From JARROD01 sp037384225 (lineage in GTDB: Bacteria > Pseudomonadota > Gammaproteobacteria > Pseudomonadales > Cellvibrionaceae): a stretch of 25,643 nt of DNA. The notes below the pieces were generated by a model. It was not told where the DNA came from, did no database searches, and saw only the letters and a program-made list of their open reading frames with translations. Shown piece by piece: positions 16,506 to 24,578 of the stretch (position 1 is the first letter of the stretch; each line of letters starts with the position of its first letter). A program made the position numbers and the translations under genes. The stretch covers positions 1 to 25,643 of the forward strand of contig JARROD010000008.1 of NCBI GenBank assembly GCA_037384225.1, in the 5' to 3' direction.

Positions 16506-17165
16506 ATGGCGGTACAACTACCCATTGAGGACCGCGAGAGTGCCGGACTCGCCCTGGCACAGGCGCTGTTACCTTGTTTAACCGCAAGCACCAATACGAT
16601 TGTACTGGCGCTGCCCCGCGGCGGCGTTCCGGTTGCCGCCCGGGTGGCCCGGGCCCTGGGAGCTGAGCTGGATCTGATCATAGTGCGCAAACTCGGGCTG
16701 CCCCGGAATCGAGAGCTGGGCTTCGGCGCTATTGCCAGTGGCGGTATCCGCGTTCTCAACGAGGATGTGGTCCGCTATCGGAATGTCAGTCAATCCACCA
16801 TCGAAGCCGTCACCGAAGAAGAGAATAGAGAACTGCGACGTCGCGAAACCGCCTACCGCGGCGAGCATCCACTCCCCGTGCTGCAAGGACGAACCGTGAT
16901 CCTGGTGGATGACGGCATTGCCACGGGTGCCACCATGTTCGCTGCCATAGACGCGATCCGCCAGCAGCGCCCGAAGGAAATCATCATCGCCGTTCCGGTG
17001 GCGCCGGAAGAGACTCTCGACGAACTGAAAACAAACGTCGAACAGGTGGTATGCCTGGCGACCCCGACACCGTTTTTTTCCATCGGCCAGTGGTACCGGG
17101 ATTTCAGCCAAACGTCAGATAGCGAAGTTCGGGAATTGCTCAGGGAAGCCTGGAACACCCCCTGA
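16506..17165 (+). CDS. Phosphoribosyltransferase-fold protein
   Basis: The protein has 219 residues, all one type I phosphoribosyltransferase domain (COG1926). The PRPP-binding loop is VILVDDGIATGATM (131-144), and ALPRGGVPVA (35-44) forms the other conserved loop. RKLGLPRNRELGFGA (61-75) is typical of this subfamily, whose nucleobase or other acceptor is unknown. The ATG at 16506 has AAGG about ten bases upstream. TATACT hexamers at 16469 and 16474 may serve as -10 sites. It converges with a PRPP synthetase paralogue that could supply its substrate. Confidence 0.9.
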   Translation: MAVQLPIEDRESAGLALAQALLPCLTASTNTIVLALPRGGVPVAARVARALGAELDLIIVRKLGLPRNRELGFGAIASGGIRVLNEDVVRYRNVSQSTIEAVTEEENRELRRRETAYRGEHPLPVLQGRTVILVDDGIATGATMFAAIDAIRQQRPKEIIIAVPVAPEETLDELKTNVEQVVCLATPTPFFSIGQWYRDFSQTSDSEVRELLREAWNTP

Positions 17166-17288
17166 GTTATCCAACCTATGGCAAGGACGCTAGCGCTTCG
17201 ACCAATATCTATCCGCCCAGCCCGGCTGGTTAACGCCGGAAATCACCACGTAGGTCCTCCAGGCCAGTGCCCTTGCCCCTATCGTGAA

Positions 17289-18275
17289 TCAAAACGACAA
17301 ATCCACCAGCGAACCGCCTTCGTGCATGGAGTCAATAGCTTCAGCCAGAAGGGGCGCCAGATCGATCACAACCAGTTTGTCCGCGAGTGCTTTGACCACG
17401 GTTCCAGACACCGGCAGGGAATTGCTGATCACGACCCGCGTCAAACTCGACGCCGATAAAGTAGCGGCCGCGCCGGCGGCAAAAACGCCATGGGTGGCCA
17501 CCGCATAAACCTGTTGCGCCCCCTGTTCCAGAAACGCATCGGCGGCGCGGACCATTGTGGTCCCCCCGGCGATCAGATCGTCGATAATGATCACCGAACG
17601 CCCCTGTACCTCACCGACCACCAGACTCCCGCTTATCCGTCCACCACTGCGATACTTTTCCATAAAGGCACTGGAAATGTCCACCCCGAGCCAACGCCCA
17701 AGGGCCTGACGAAAAGACTCAGCACGCTTGATGCCCCCAACGTCAGGAGAAGCTACCGTGATTCCACCCGCGGGTGCGTCAATAAAAACGCCCGCAAAAT
17801 AATCCAACAGTAAGCTCTGCAGTGTCAGATGGTCCGTGGCACAGCGAAATGCATTTTGAAATGCCGCCAGATTATGCACATCCAGTGCCACCACCCGATC
17901 CACCCCCACCGCTTCAAAGAGCTGGGCCAGATAGCGAAGGGAAAGCGGGTCCCGCGGCTTAGTACGACGGTCCTTGCGGGCGTAACAGAGGTAAGGCACG
18001 ACGGCGGTTACCCGCGCGGCGCCGGCATCGCGCAAGGCGCCCAGGAAAAATAGTACACGGACCAATTTTGCGTCGACACTGGAGTGGCTGTCGCTACACA
18101 AAGATTGAAGCAAATACACATCCCTGCCACGCACAGTCTGCAATGGACGAATTTTGTGTTCGCCGTCTTCAAAATGGCGCTCCTCTTGCCTGCCGAGCTC
18201 TACACCCAGGTGACTGGCCACCCGGGCGGTCAGTTCCCGACCGGCAACCAGACTGAACAGGGCAATTTCGTTCAT
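17289..18275 (-). CDS. PRPP synthetase paralogue (ribose-phosphate diphosphokinase)
   Basis: The protein has 328 residues, close to standard Prs length. Seen are EDGEHKIRP (36-44), ARKDRRTKPRDPLS (99-112, the flexible loop), DVHN with H134, ASPDVGGIKRA (175-185) and the ribose-5-phosphate loop IIIDDLIAGGTTM (229-241). The enzyme transfers pyrophosphate from ATP to ribose 5-phosphate. The flexible loop and DVHNLAAFQ differ from housekeeping Prs (DLHxxQIQGFF), so this is likely a specialised paralogue with altered regulation or substrate. It is convergent with the phosphoribosyltransferase and 740 nt from the COG2187 gene. The family is certain; the paralogue status is inferred. Confidence 0.9.
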   Translation of the reverse strand: MNEIALFSLVAGRELTARVASHLGVELGRQEERHFEDGEHKIRPLQTVRGRDVYLLQSLCSDSHSSVDAKLVRVLFFLGALRDAGAARVTAVVPYLCYARKDRRTKPRDPLSLRYLAQLFEAVGVDRVVALDVHNLAAFQNAFRCATDHLTLQSLLLDYFAGVFIDAPAGGITVASPDVGGIKRAESFRQALGRWLGVDISSAFMEKYRSGGRISGSLVVGEVQGRSVIIIDDLIAGGTTMVRAADAFLEQGAQQVYAVATHGVFAAGAAATLSASSLTRVVISNSLPVSGTVVKALADKLVVIDLAPLLAEAIDSMHEGGSLVDLSF

Positions 18276-19014
18276 TGATAGCAGGCCTGAATATTAATCG
18301 CTTTGGATATCCTTACTCTAAACTATAAACCATTCTCCCGGTCTTTTTTGATGCAGCTTAACGAAACAAAGAGATGTCGTTCTCGGTTTGTTAGTGCCCT
18401 ACCTAGCAGACAATTCACAGCTGCAATTTTCAGCTCCTCAATGTTGATCTGCCTCAATACTTGTCCTATATATTAAATGTTTTAATCGCCTTTACGTAAC
18501 ACGGCGATGTATTTCTTTAAGCATCTACCAACATTCGATTGCACTGCGACTCAGCGGGTCATCCACTCGCTCGGTTTCATTTTTTACAAATAAATTCACA
18601 ACTTAGAGATCATACAATGTACTGTACCATTCGGACTGACCTACGCAACTCTCAGCAGTTACACCATCTACTCGGACAACCGTTGCCATCGAAACAGGTT
18701 AAAAACCGCGATAAGATTCAGGTCAGAACCAAAACGGCAAACCGAAAGTTCGATAAACGTTCAACAACCGGCAACACTTCTCAGGTCCTTTGGAACTGGC
18801 GAACGATTCCCTACCCCCGGGAAGAATTGGACAATTCATTTATACTCAGCAACAACTGATTGACTCTTTGCTCTGGATTTACACCATCGTGCTGTTAATC
18901 CAGGGCGGCCATTTGCCCCGACTTTTCTATGTTTCCGAATTAGAGACCTGCACGACGCCCCCCGTTTACAGATTACTGACTCAGACCACATTATAGTGTA
19001 CCGTCTGCAGACAT
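18276..19014. other. 739-nt spacer, little recognisable content
   Basis: The spacer lies between the divergent PRPP synthetase and COG2187 genes. It is AT-rich near 18290-18600. I see one weak ORF (18617-18859), no clear promoter pair and no strong hairpin. Confidence 0.5.
18617..18859 (+). CDS. Possible 80-residue hypothetical protein
   Basis: An ATG at 18617 opens 80 codons (MYCTIRTDLRNSQQLHHLLG...). AGAG lies about ten bases upstream. The product is basic, Gln/Asn/Thr-rich and without recognised motifs. It fills part of an otherwise empty spacer on the same strand as the COG2187 gene. It may be a chance frame. Confidence 0.25.
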   Translation: MYCTIRTDLRNSQQLHHLLGQPLPSKQVKNRDKIQVRTKTANRKFDKRSTTGNTSQVLWNWRTIPYPREELDNSFILSNN

Positions 19015-20034
19015 ATGAATCAGCCTTTCGAACACTCCATAGAAGATAAGGTGGCATTTCTTTCATGCCCGCAGTCCTATCCCGATGCGTTTGACAAAGT
19101 GGACGTGATTGAAACCCATTTATCCTGGTTATTTCAAACGCCACAGTATGTCTACAAACTGAAAAAACCCCTTATTCATGTCAGCCAGGACCTCACCTCC
19201 CTGGCGGCCCGCCACCGCAACTGTCTGCAAGAGGTGCGTCTGAACCGGCGCCTGGCCGCAGCCGTTTACCTGGGGGCAGTACCACTCAGCGCCGATGTCG
19301 ACGGTGATCTGCATTTGGGCCCGCAGGGAACACCCGTTGATTGGCTGGTCCACATGCGCCGACTGCCCACTGAGCGCATGCTTGACACGATGATCAAAAA
19401 CGACCGTGTGCACACGTCCGATTTATTTCCCATAGCCCACTTGCTGGCGGAGTTTTATAACCGTGCCAAACCCGTGCAACTATCGGGAGAAAAATATCGA
19501 AAACGCCTGCTCTGTGGAATTCGACAACACTGTGAACCGCTGCTGAATCTGGCGAAAGAGTTACCCCTGCCCCAGTTGGAACGGGTTTTGGAATGGCAAA
19601 CGCAAATGCTGCACACGCACGCGCGCCTGTTCGATCAACGCATGGAAGAGCGCCACCTTATCGAGGCCCACGGCGACCTGAAACCGGAGCATCTCTGTCT
19701 GCTCACCCCCCCTGTGATTATCGATTGTCTGGAGTTCAGCCTGGACCTGCGCACCCTCGATCCAGTGGACGAACTCTGTTTTCTCACGATGGAATGCGAC
19801 AAACTCGGCGCCCCATTTATAGGAGAAATGACACTGAAAATTTACAGCCGACTCAACGGCGACCATCCGCCCTTACCCCTACTTCAATTTTACAAAAGTT
19901 ACAGGGCGTTGTGGCGGGCCAAACTGGCTGCCCTTCATTTAGACGAAAGGCCGCTCAAAAAAAGCAACCACTGGCGACAGCTCGTCCAGCTATACCTGTC
20001 TCAAGCGGAACACTATTTCGTGCATGCCCCTTAG
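19015..20034 (+). CDS. Phosphotransferase-fold (COG2187) protein
   Basis: The protein has 339 residues. The kinase-like catalytic loop HGDLKPEHL (219-227) and metal-binding IDCLEF (236-241) identify the aminoglycoside/choline-kinase-like fold of COG2187. YKLKKPL (47-53) probably holds the ATP-contacting lysine. In many bacteria this domain is fused to a C-terminal COG0645 P-loop kinase; here the chain stops after the first domain. The substrate is unknown and antibiotic resistance should not be assumed. The ATG at 19015 lacks a clear ribosome site. The last codons (20015-20034) match one end of the palindrome at 25206-25225 in 17 of 20 bases, so the C-terminus may have been shaped by a repeat insertion. 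Confidence 0.85.
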   Translation: MNQPFEHSIEDKVAFLSCPQSYPDAFDKVDVIETHLSWLFQTPQYVYKLKKPLIHVSQDLTSLAARHRNCLQEVRLNRRLAAAVYLGAVPLSADVDGDLHLGPQGTPVDWLVHMRRLPTERMLDTMIKNDRVHTSDLFPIAHLLAEFYNRAKPVQLSGEKYRKRLLCGIRQHCEPLLNLAKELPLPQLERVLEWQTQMLHTHARLFDQRMEERHLIEAHGDLKPEHLCLLTPPVIIDCLEFSLDLRTLDPVDELCFLTMECDKLGAPFIGEMTLKIYSRLNGDHPPLPLLQFYKSYRALWRAKLAALHLDERPLKKSNHWRQLVQLYLSQAEHYFVHAP

Positions 20035-20084
20035 TTTAAGTCTCAATTTAACCCCATTGGCATGAATCTTTACCCTTTACCGCG

Positions 20085-21308
20085 CTACTTTTTGGTCAAC
20101 TCGACTTGCATGACACTTACGCCACCCACCCTGAATGAAGCCTCACAGCCACTCAGGTAAAAGCGCCATTTTCGAATAAAGGATTCACTATAGCCAAGCC
20201 GCCTGACAGCACCCAACGCTTGTTCAAAACGCTGCCGCCACTTGCGCAGGGTGATTGCATAGTCCGGGCCAAAATGAAAAACCTCAACGACGTTCAAACC
20301 GGCTTGCTCCGCCACCTCTCTAAAGCGTTTTTCCGACGGCAGCATCCCGCCGGGGAATATATACTCTCTGACAAAATCGCTGCCCTTTCGGTAATGGCTG
20401 AAACGGTCGTCGCTGACCGCGATGGTTTGTATCATGGCTTTACCCGTTGCTTTTAAGCAGGCAGCAATTTTTTCCATATAAGTAGGCCAATATTCCTCGC
20501 CGACATGCTCGAACATGCCTATAGAAACAATATGACCGTATTGCCCATCCACCTTGCGGTAATCCTGGAATAGAATTTGCGCCGACTCACCGGCGGGATT
20601 TTGCGCCAGCCGGGCTTTGGCATAATCATACTGCTGCTCTGAAATAGTCACACCGGTTACCCTCAGGCCCCGCTCTACCGCCGCCTCTGCAAAACCTCCC
20701 CAGCCACAGCCGATTTCCAGTATATCCTCACCTTCAGCCACAGCCAGTTGATCCAGTATTCTCCGATACTTATCACGCTGTGCCTGTTCCAGACTTTTGC
20801 CTTCATCACCGTTGAACAGAGCGCTGGAATAGGTGAAGGTATCGTCGAGCCACAGCTGATAGAAATCATTACCGAGATCGTAGTGTTCCTGAATATTTTT
20901 GCTGCTTCCCACCAGCGTGTTCGCCCGCACTTTCGCCTTGGCATATTGGGTAACGCGCTTATGAAACTGTTGGCTATTTAAAAACGACACAAACGCATCA
21001 CTGTTTTCCAACAGTACATAAAGTAGCGCCGACAGGTCGTCAGAGTCCCAAAGTCCGGCGACATAGTCTTCCCCGAGGCCGATATCACCGTCGGCAAGGA
21101 TGCGATCCAGAACCCGCAGATCATACAACTCGAAACGGGCGTCAGTGCCGGGTTGAGTACCCTCAAACTTTTTTCGTACCTCATTCGGAAAAATACAGTC
21201 GAGCGTTCCACTGCGAAGGTTTTCAAACGCATCGATAAGAGCATGGGAGGGAACATCGGAAATGTAATGTACGTCCTTTTTATTCCGTCTCGTTGTTAAC
21301 ATTGGCAT
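20085..21308 (-). CDS. cfa: Cyclopropane-fatty-acyl-phospholipid synthase
   Basis: The protein has 407 residues. EHYDLGNDFY (141-150), the SAM loop LEIGCGWGG (197-205), SIGMFEHVG and YIFPGGMLPS are hallmarks of the Cfa/mycolic-acid cyclopropane synthase family. It transfers a methylene from S-adenosylmethionine to unsaturated acyl chains of membrane phospholipids, usually on entry to stationary phase or under acid stress. The ATG at 21308 has a perfect AAGGAGG eight bases upstream, so the start is secure and expression is probably high. It stands alone; the frequent cfa companions (flavin oxidoreductase, DUF1365) are absent. It is divergent from a PilZ gene across 445 nt of repeat-bearing DNA. 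Confidence 0.93.
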   Translation of the reverse strand: MPMLTTRRNKKDVHYISDVPSHALIDAFENLRSGTLDCIFPNEVRKKFEGTQPGTDARFELYDLRVLDRILADGDIGLGEDYVAGLWDSDDLSALLYVLLENSDAFVSFLNSQQFHKRVTQYAKAKVRANTLVGSSKNIQEHYDLGNDFYQLWLDDTFTYSSALFNGDEGKSLEQAQRDKYRRILDQLAVAEGEDILEIGCGWGGFAEAAVERGLRVTGVTISEQQYDYAKARLAQNPAGESAQILFQDYRKVDGQYGHIVSIGMFEHVGEEYWPTYMEKIAACLKATGKAMIQTIAVSDDRFSHYRKGSDFVREYIFPGGMLPSEKRFREVAEQAGLNVVEVFHFGPDYAITLRKWRQRFEQALGAVRRLGYSESFIRKWRFYLSGCEASFRVGGVSVMQVELTKK

Positions 21309-21502
21309 TGTATTTTCCTCCTTTTATATGTGCGAATGTCTATGAAACAAGTCAACACTGAGGACACTGAACACAATACCAAAATTTTTCAATAAACGGG
21401 AAGATCTTTACACTATATCCTTGGCTAACGGTTACAACAACGACTCCACTTTCCTGTTATTACCATTGTGAACTACGAGTTCAAGACGTCACTGTTATTA
21501 CT

Positions 21503-21531
21503 TACATTGTAGTTACGTACATTGTAGTTAC
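21503..21531. repeat. Two direct 14-bp repeats, 15-bp period
   Basis: TACATTGTAGTTAC occurs at 21503-21516 and again at 21518-21531. The same-face spacing of about 1.4 helical turns lies between the divergent cfa and PilZ genes, and tandem binding of a regulator is possible. Confidence 0.7.
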
Positions 21532-21550
21532 TTTTATTGAAGTTTATGGA

Positions 21551-21577
21551 TATACCCAAAGCGTTTGAGATTTAGGT
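21551..21577 (+). repeat. 27-bp dispersed repeat, copy 1
   Basis: The sequence beginning TATACCCAAAGCGTTTGAGA is identical over 27 bp to 24219-24245, in the same orientation, 2.67 kb apart. Flanking bases differ on both sides. Confidence 0.95.
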
Positions 21578-21675
21578 ATAGAAAAACAGCTTCGATTGAA
21601 AGAGTTATATTGAGAAACTACGCTTAAATTCGTGCACAAAATAATTACCGCTTGTATATCAGTGATAGAGAGGTG

Positions 21676-21719
21676 CTTCCAAACCCCTTTTTATTACTAA
21701 GGGACGTGCACGACCCTAA
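21676..21719. repeat. MITE-like repeat remnant
   Basis: CCCCTTTTTATTACT (21684-21698) is identical to 25172-25186. It is followed by AAGGGACGTGCACGA (21699-21713), which matches 23993-24007 in 14 of 15 bases, and GTGCACGACCCTAA (21706-21719), which matches 24043-24056 in 13 of 14. It looks like joined ends of an element whose middle is lost. Confidence 0.6.
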
Positions 21720-21753
21720 ACATTGACGACACGGTTGATGAGCACTTATACCA

Positions 21754-22455
21754 ATGGATAAAGAAAATCTTACTCTGGACCCACTTTCGCTTCTCCCTAT
21801 AGGTTCCATCGTACAAGTCAGCTCACCGGATAATAAGTCCCTAAAGTTTCTCACCCGCTTAATCGGTATCGACAACAACAAAACCATTATCACGGAAATG
21901 CCGACAACCAGGCAGCTTCAGAGACCGGGAAAAATCGCCGAGGATTTATTTTATTCGGATCGAACGTTAGTCATGCGGGTTTTGGCCGAAGGCGTTATTT
22001 ATGCGTTCAAAAGCCCTATCGTTCACACTTACCACGGTTTGTCCCGACTATTAGTCACCGCCTATCCAGAGCAAATACAGCGCAGGCAACTGCGCAAAGA
22101 AACCCGCTTCCCCTGTACTATACCCGCTGACCTTCTGTGGCAGGGTGAAAGATACAGCGGGGCCCTATCCAACATCAGCCACAGTGGCTGTCAGCTGCTA
22201 CTGCCCGATAATCCAAACATCCAGGTCAATTACAAAACTCTGCGGGATACAGGCGAAGCCGGAGAGAAACAGGTAAAAATGGAAATCCAGTTTCCATTTA
22301 CCGATAAACCCAATTTATTGGATGTCATCGTTCGATCCACATCCAGGCAAGCCGATGGCTGCATCGCCATGGGTATTTTATTTAACGGCGACACAGACGC
22401 CGTCAAAATATTTCTCGAGTCTCTGCACCTGAATTCCATCGAATCCTATTTCTAA
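21754..22455 (+). CDS. YcgR-like PilZ domain protein (c-di-GMP receptor)
   Basis: The protein has 233 residues. The N-terminal half (about 1-105) has the beta-barrel character of the YcgR N-terminal (PilZN) domain. The PilZ domain begins at QRRQLRKETR (109-118), with the arginine motif RKETR and then NISHSG (140-145), matching the (D/N)xSxxG c-di-GMP-binding motif. Such proteins act at the flagellar motor or in exopolysaccharide control. No motility genes are nearby. The ATG at 21754 has only a weak upstream ribosome site; the MITE-like remnant ends 34 nt before it and may have reshaped its leader. Confidence 0.87.
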   Translation: MDKENLTLDPLSLLPIGSIVQVSSPDNKSLKFLTRLIGIDNNKTIITEMPTTRQLQRPGKIAEDLFYSDRTLVMRVLAEGVIYAFKSPIVHTYHGLSRLLVTAYPEQIQRRQLRKETRFPCTIPADLLWQGERYSGALSNISHSGCQLLLPDNPNIQVNYKTLRDTGEAGEKQVKMEIQFPFTDKPNLLDVIVRSTSRQADGCIAMGILFNGDTDAVKIFLESLHLNSIESYF

Positions 22456-22467
22456 CCTGACGCCAGA

Positions 22468-22489
22468 CCCCATCGTTGCATAAATTTTC
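22468..22489 (-). repeat. 22-bp dispersed repeat, copy 1 (inverted)
   Basis: Its reverse complement, GAAAATTTATGCAACGATGG plus GG, is identical to 24006-24027 and has one mismatch to 24382-24403. It sits between the convergent PilZ and MFS genes. Confidence 0.93.
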
Positions 22490-22543
22490 AAGTTCAGAAG
22501 CTTTTTGAAAGTTTCCTTACACTCCAGGCATTCTCAGCACAAC

Positions 22544-23845
22544 TCAAACGCTTTGGCCGTAGCGCAATTTCATCAGGCAAAAAGCGGCAATCAGCGAGCC
22601 GAGAGACATAAAAATAGAAACTGTTATCAGTCCGTGGCCACCGGCAAAAAGGAATCCGGCAACTATTGGGCCGAGTGCCGCGCCGCCGCGGCCAACACCA
22701 ATGGCAAAACCTGTCCCACTGGCCCGGACCTCCGTCGGGAAACACTGGGCGAAGAGCGCGTAAAGACCAACCACGGCGGAATTGGTAAAAAATCCGGCTA
22801 CCGCCGCCACCGTGGCGAGCTGACTCAATTCACTTTGCCCCAGCCCGAACACGATTACCATCACTGTTGCCAGCAACAATATCACGATAATCAGCCTGCG
22901 AAGATCAAAATACCGCGTCAGCAAACTCAGAATCACGCAACCTGTCGCACCGCCGACATTGGCCCACACCAATACACCCCCGGCGGCGGAGGCCGCATAC
23001 CCCATGTCGACCACAATTTTCGGAATCCATTTGATGATATAGTAGAAAGTCATAATATGCGCGAAATACGCCAGCGTCAGCAGTACCGTGATGCTCAGCA
23101 GTGCCGGTGAAAAAAGCTTGCCAATACCCTTATGCCGCACCGATACCACCACTGACGGCAACGCCTCGACCGTTTGGTGTCCCATCCGCTTCAGGGTGGC
23201 GTTGATTCGCTCTAAAGCGCCCGCCGGACGCTTTTCAGCAAGATACTCAATCGATTCCGGAAGCAGGAACCAGACGAGCAGGAGAAACGAGCCTGTCACT
23301 ATGGCGCCAAACAGAAACACCGCGCGCCAATCAAAACTAATCAGCAGTAGCGACGCCACCGAACCGCCGACGACCGCCCCGAGTGGGTAACCCGTTGCCA
23401 TCAGAATAACGGCCAGATTTCTAAAACGGGCATTGGAATATTCAGCGGCCATGGCGTTGATAGCGGCCAGCATGCCACCGATACCCACCCCGGTAAACAA
23501 ACGCACCACAGATAAAGTGGTTAGGCTGGTTACCACTGAGGCCAGGTACATCCCGAGGGACATAACCAGCAGACAAGCGATAATAGTCGGCCTTCTACCC
23601 ACCTTGTCGGCAATTCCCCCAAGCAGTATGGACCCCCCTGCCATGCCAAACAATTCCATCGACAGAACGATACCCAACTGTGCCCGATTGATATTCCATT
23701 CTTCGACAATCCCCGGCGATGCAAAGCTAATCGCGAGTACATCGAAGCCATCGAGGGCATTAAGAATGATGCAAATGGCGACTGCCGTTATCTGCAATGC
23801 ATTCATGGGGGAGTTGGCTAGGATGTGCCTTGGATCACCTGACAT
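22544..23845 (-). CDS. MFS transporter, aromatic acid:H+ symporter (AAHS) family
   Basis: The protein has 433 residues and twelve expected membrane helices. DGFDVLAISFASPGI in helix 1 is the AAHS signature (PcaK, BenK, MhpT relatives); loop 2-3 carries GGIADKVGRRP. It imports an aromatic or related carboxylate with a proton across the inner membrane; the exact substrate cannot be told. The ATG at 23845 has GAGG about eight bases upstream. A good sigma70 promoter with an operator-like palindrome over its -35 lies upstream, so it is probably substrate-controlled. No catabolic genes flank it directly, but a dienelactone hydrolase lies 1.4 kb away on the same strand. Confidence 0.9.
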   Translation of the reverse strand: MSGDPRHILANSPMNALQITAVAICIILNALDGFDVLAISFASPGIVEEWNINRAQLGIVLSMELFGMAGGSILLGGIADKVGRRPTIIACLLVMSLGMYLASVVTSLTTLSVVRLFTGVGIGGMLAAINAMAAEYSNARFRNLAVILMATGYPLGAVVGGSVASLLLISFDWRAVFLFGAIVTGSFLLLVWFLLPESIEYLAEKRPAGALERINATLKRMGHQTVEALPSVVVSVRHKGIGKLFSPALLSITVLLTLAYFAHIMTFYYIIKWIPKIVVDMGYAASAAGGVLVWANVGGATGCVILSLLTRYFDLRRLIIVILLLATVMVIVFGLGQSELSQLATVAAVAGFFTNSAVVGLYALFAQCFPTEVRASGTGFAIGVGRGGAALGPIVAGFLFAGGHGLITVSIFMSLGSLIAAFCLMKLRYGQSV

Positions 23846-23859
23846 GCTTTTTTCCTCAA

Positions 23860-23898
23860 TTGGCTCTTTATTATTAAATGAAATTGGCGGTGAGCCAA
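23860..23898. promoter_or_regulatory. 7-bp inverted repeat in the AAHS transporter leader
   Basis: TTGGCTC (23860-23866) pairs with GAGCCAA (23892-23898) across 25 nt. One arm is within a few bases of the ribosome site of the transporter gene, so a leader hairpin could affect translation. Confidence 0.35.
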
Positions 23899-23923
23899 CC
23901 CGATTAAACTATGTCTTATAGCA

Positions 23924-23952
23924 ATATTAAGAAATTGAATAGCATTTCTCAA
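23924..23952 (-). promoter_or_regulatory. Sigma70 promoter of the AAHS transporter
   Basis: On the minus strand TTGAGA (23952-23947, five of six consensus) and TAATAT (23929-23924) are exactly 17 nt apart. The predicted start near 23917 gives a leader of about 72 nt. Confidence 0.6.
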
Positions 23953-23957
23953 ATGCT
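23941..23957. promoter_or_regulatory. Palindromic operator candidate over the -35
   Basis: AGCATTT-CTC-AAATGCT is a perfect 7-3-7 inverted repeat that encloses the -35 hexamer of the AAHS promoter. A repressor or activator bound here could control transcription. No regulator gene adjoins it. Confidence 0.5.
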
Positions 23958-23992
23958 TTATTCAAATGATTTATTTTTCAAGAAAAGTTGAT

Positions 23993-24056
23993 AAGGGACG
24001 TGCTCGAAAATTTATGCAACGATGGGGGAGTCTCCCCGGGCGGTGCGCGACCCTAA
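23993..24056. repeat. MITE-like element, 64 bp
   Basis: It runs from AAGGGACGTGCTCGA to GTGCGCGACCCTAA. The two ends are imperfect inverted copies of each other (about 10 of 14), and both match the joined ends at 21699-21719. It contains the 22-bp repeat (24006-24027) and a small GGGGAGTCTCCCC hairpin (24024-24036). No coding capacity. Confidence 0.6.
24006..24027 (+). repeat. 22-bp dispersed repeat, copy 2
   Basis: Identical to the reverse complement of 22468-22489. It lies inside the 64-bp MITE-like element. Confidence 0.93.
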
Positions 24057-24218
24057 GGTACCAGTTAAGAGCTGCCTATGGATAAACCGCCAATGATCTG
24101 AGGAACCATGCGCAACAACGGTATGCGGCCACGTGATGCATACGCTGGTGGCCTACACCAGATTGACCATTATCGTCACCGGCGTCACCCGGAGCTGGGC
24201 GCAGCATCGTTGCCTCTG

Positions 24219-24245
24219 TATACCCAAAGCGTTTGAGATTTAGGT
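24219..24245 (+). repeat. 27-bp dispersed repeat, copy 2
   Basis: Identical to 21551-21577. It sits in the 730-nt gene-free stretch between the AAHS transporter and the PEBP gene, upstream of a GC-rich structured block. Confidence 0.95.
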
Positions 24246-24280
24246 CTTCAGAGTGCGTCAATTTTTGTTCCCCCTTCTTT

Positions 24281-24380
24281 TAATAGCAGGGGGAGCGACG
24301 ACGCCGCGTGGCGGGCCCCACGCTAGGGCGTAAGCGCCGCGAATACGTGGAGCGGCTGGGCGGAGCGAAGCGTCCTGGGC
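24281..24380. other. GC-rich hairpin block in gene-free DNA
   Basis: About 100 nt far richer in GC than its surroundings. It contains GCGTGG-CGGGCC-CCACGC (24306-24323), a perfect 6-6-6 hairpin, and GGCG-TAAG-CGCC (24327-24338). It is bounded by the 27-bp repeat on the left and the third 22-bp repeat on the right. It could be a mobile-element remnant or a small structured RNA. The rest of 23846-24578 shows no gene I can support. Confidence 0.45.
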
Positions 24381-24381
24381 C

Positions 24382-24403
24382 GAAAATTTATGCAACGATA
24401 GGG
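24382..24403 (+). repeat. 22-bp dispersed repeat, copy 3
   Basis: One mismatch to 24006-24027 (A for G at position 19 of the unit). Confidence 0.9.
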
Positions 24404-24578
24404 TATATTATCAGGCCTGAAACAAAGGCTGGCATACCGTCTGGCGGTATGCGCAGCTGCACGTATTTTTATTGCTCTAGCCGCAGTCTGTGCGACTTTT
24501 GGGCTAACCACGGGCAGGATTTACCCTTGCAGCTTATTATCCTCGCCGTTCGCTAATGGTGGTGCCTGCAGCTTGCGG

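Noticed and set aside
17217..17229. CCAGCC/GGCTGG palindrome as a bidirectional terminator between convergent genes
   Set aside because: The loop is a single base and no T-run follows on either strand.
22505..23921. Plus-strand ORFs (201, 100 and 162 codons) across the AAHS transporter
   Set aside because: They are shadows of a well-supported MFS gene. The compositions are unlike real proteins.
24076..24556. Short ORFs (61-82 codons) in the repeat-rich gap, possible transposase remnants
   Set aside because: I could not match either strand to a transposase or other family, and the frames run through the dispersed repeats.
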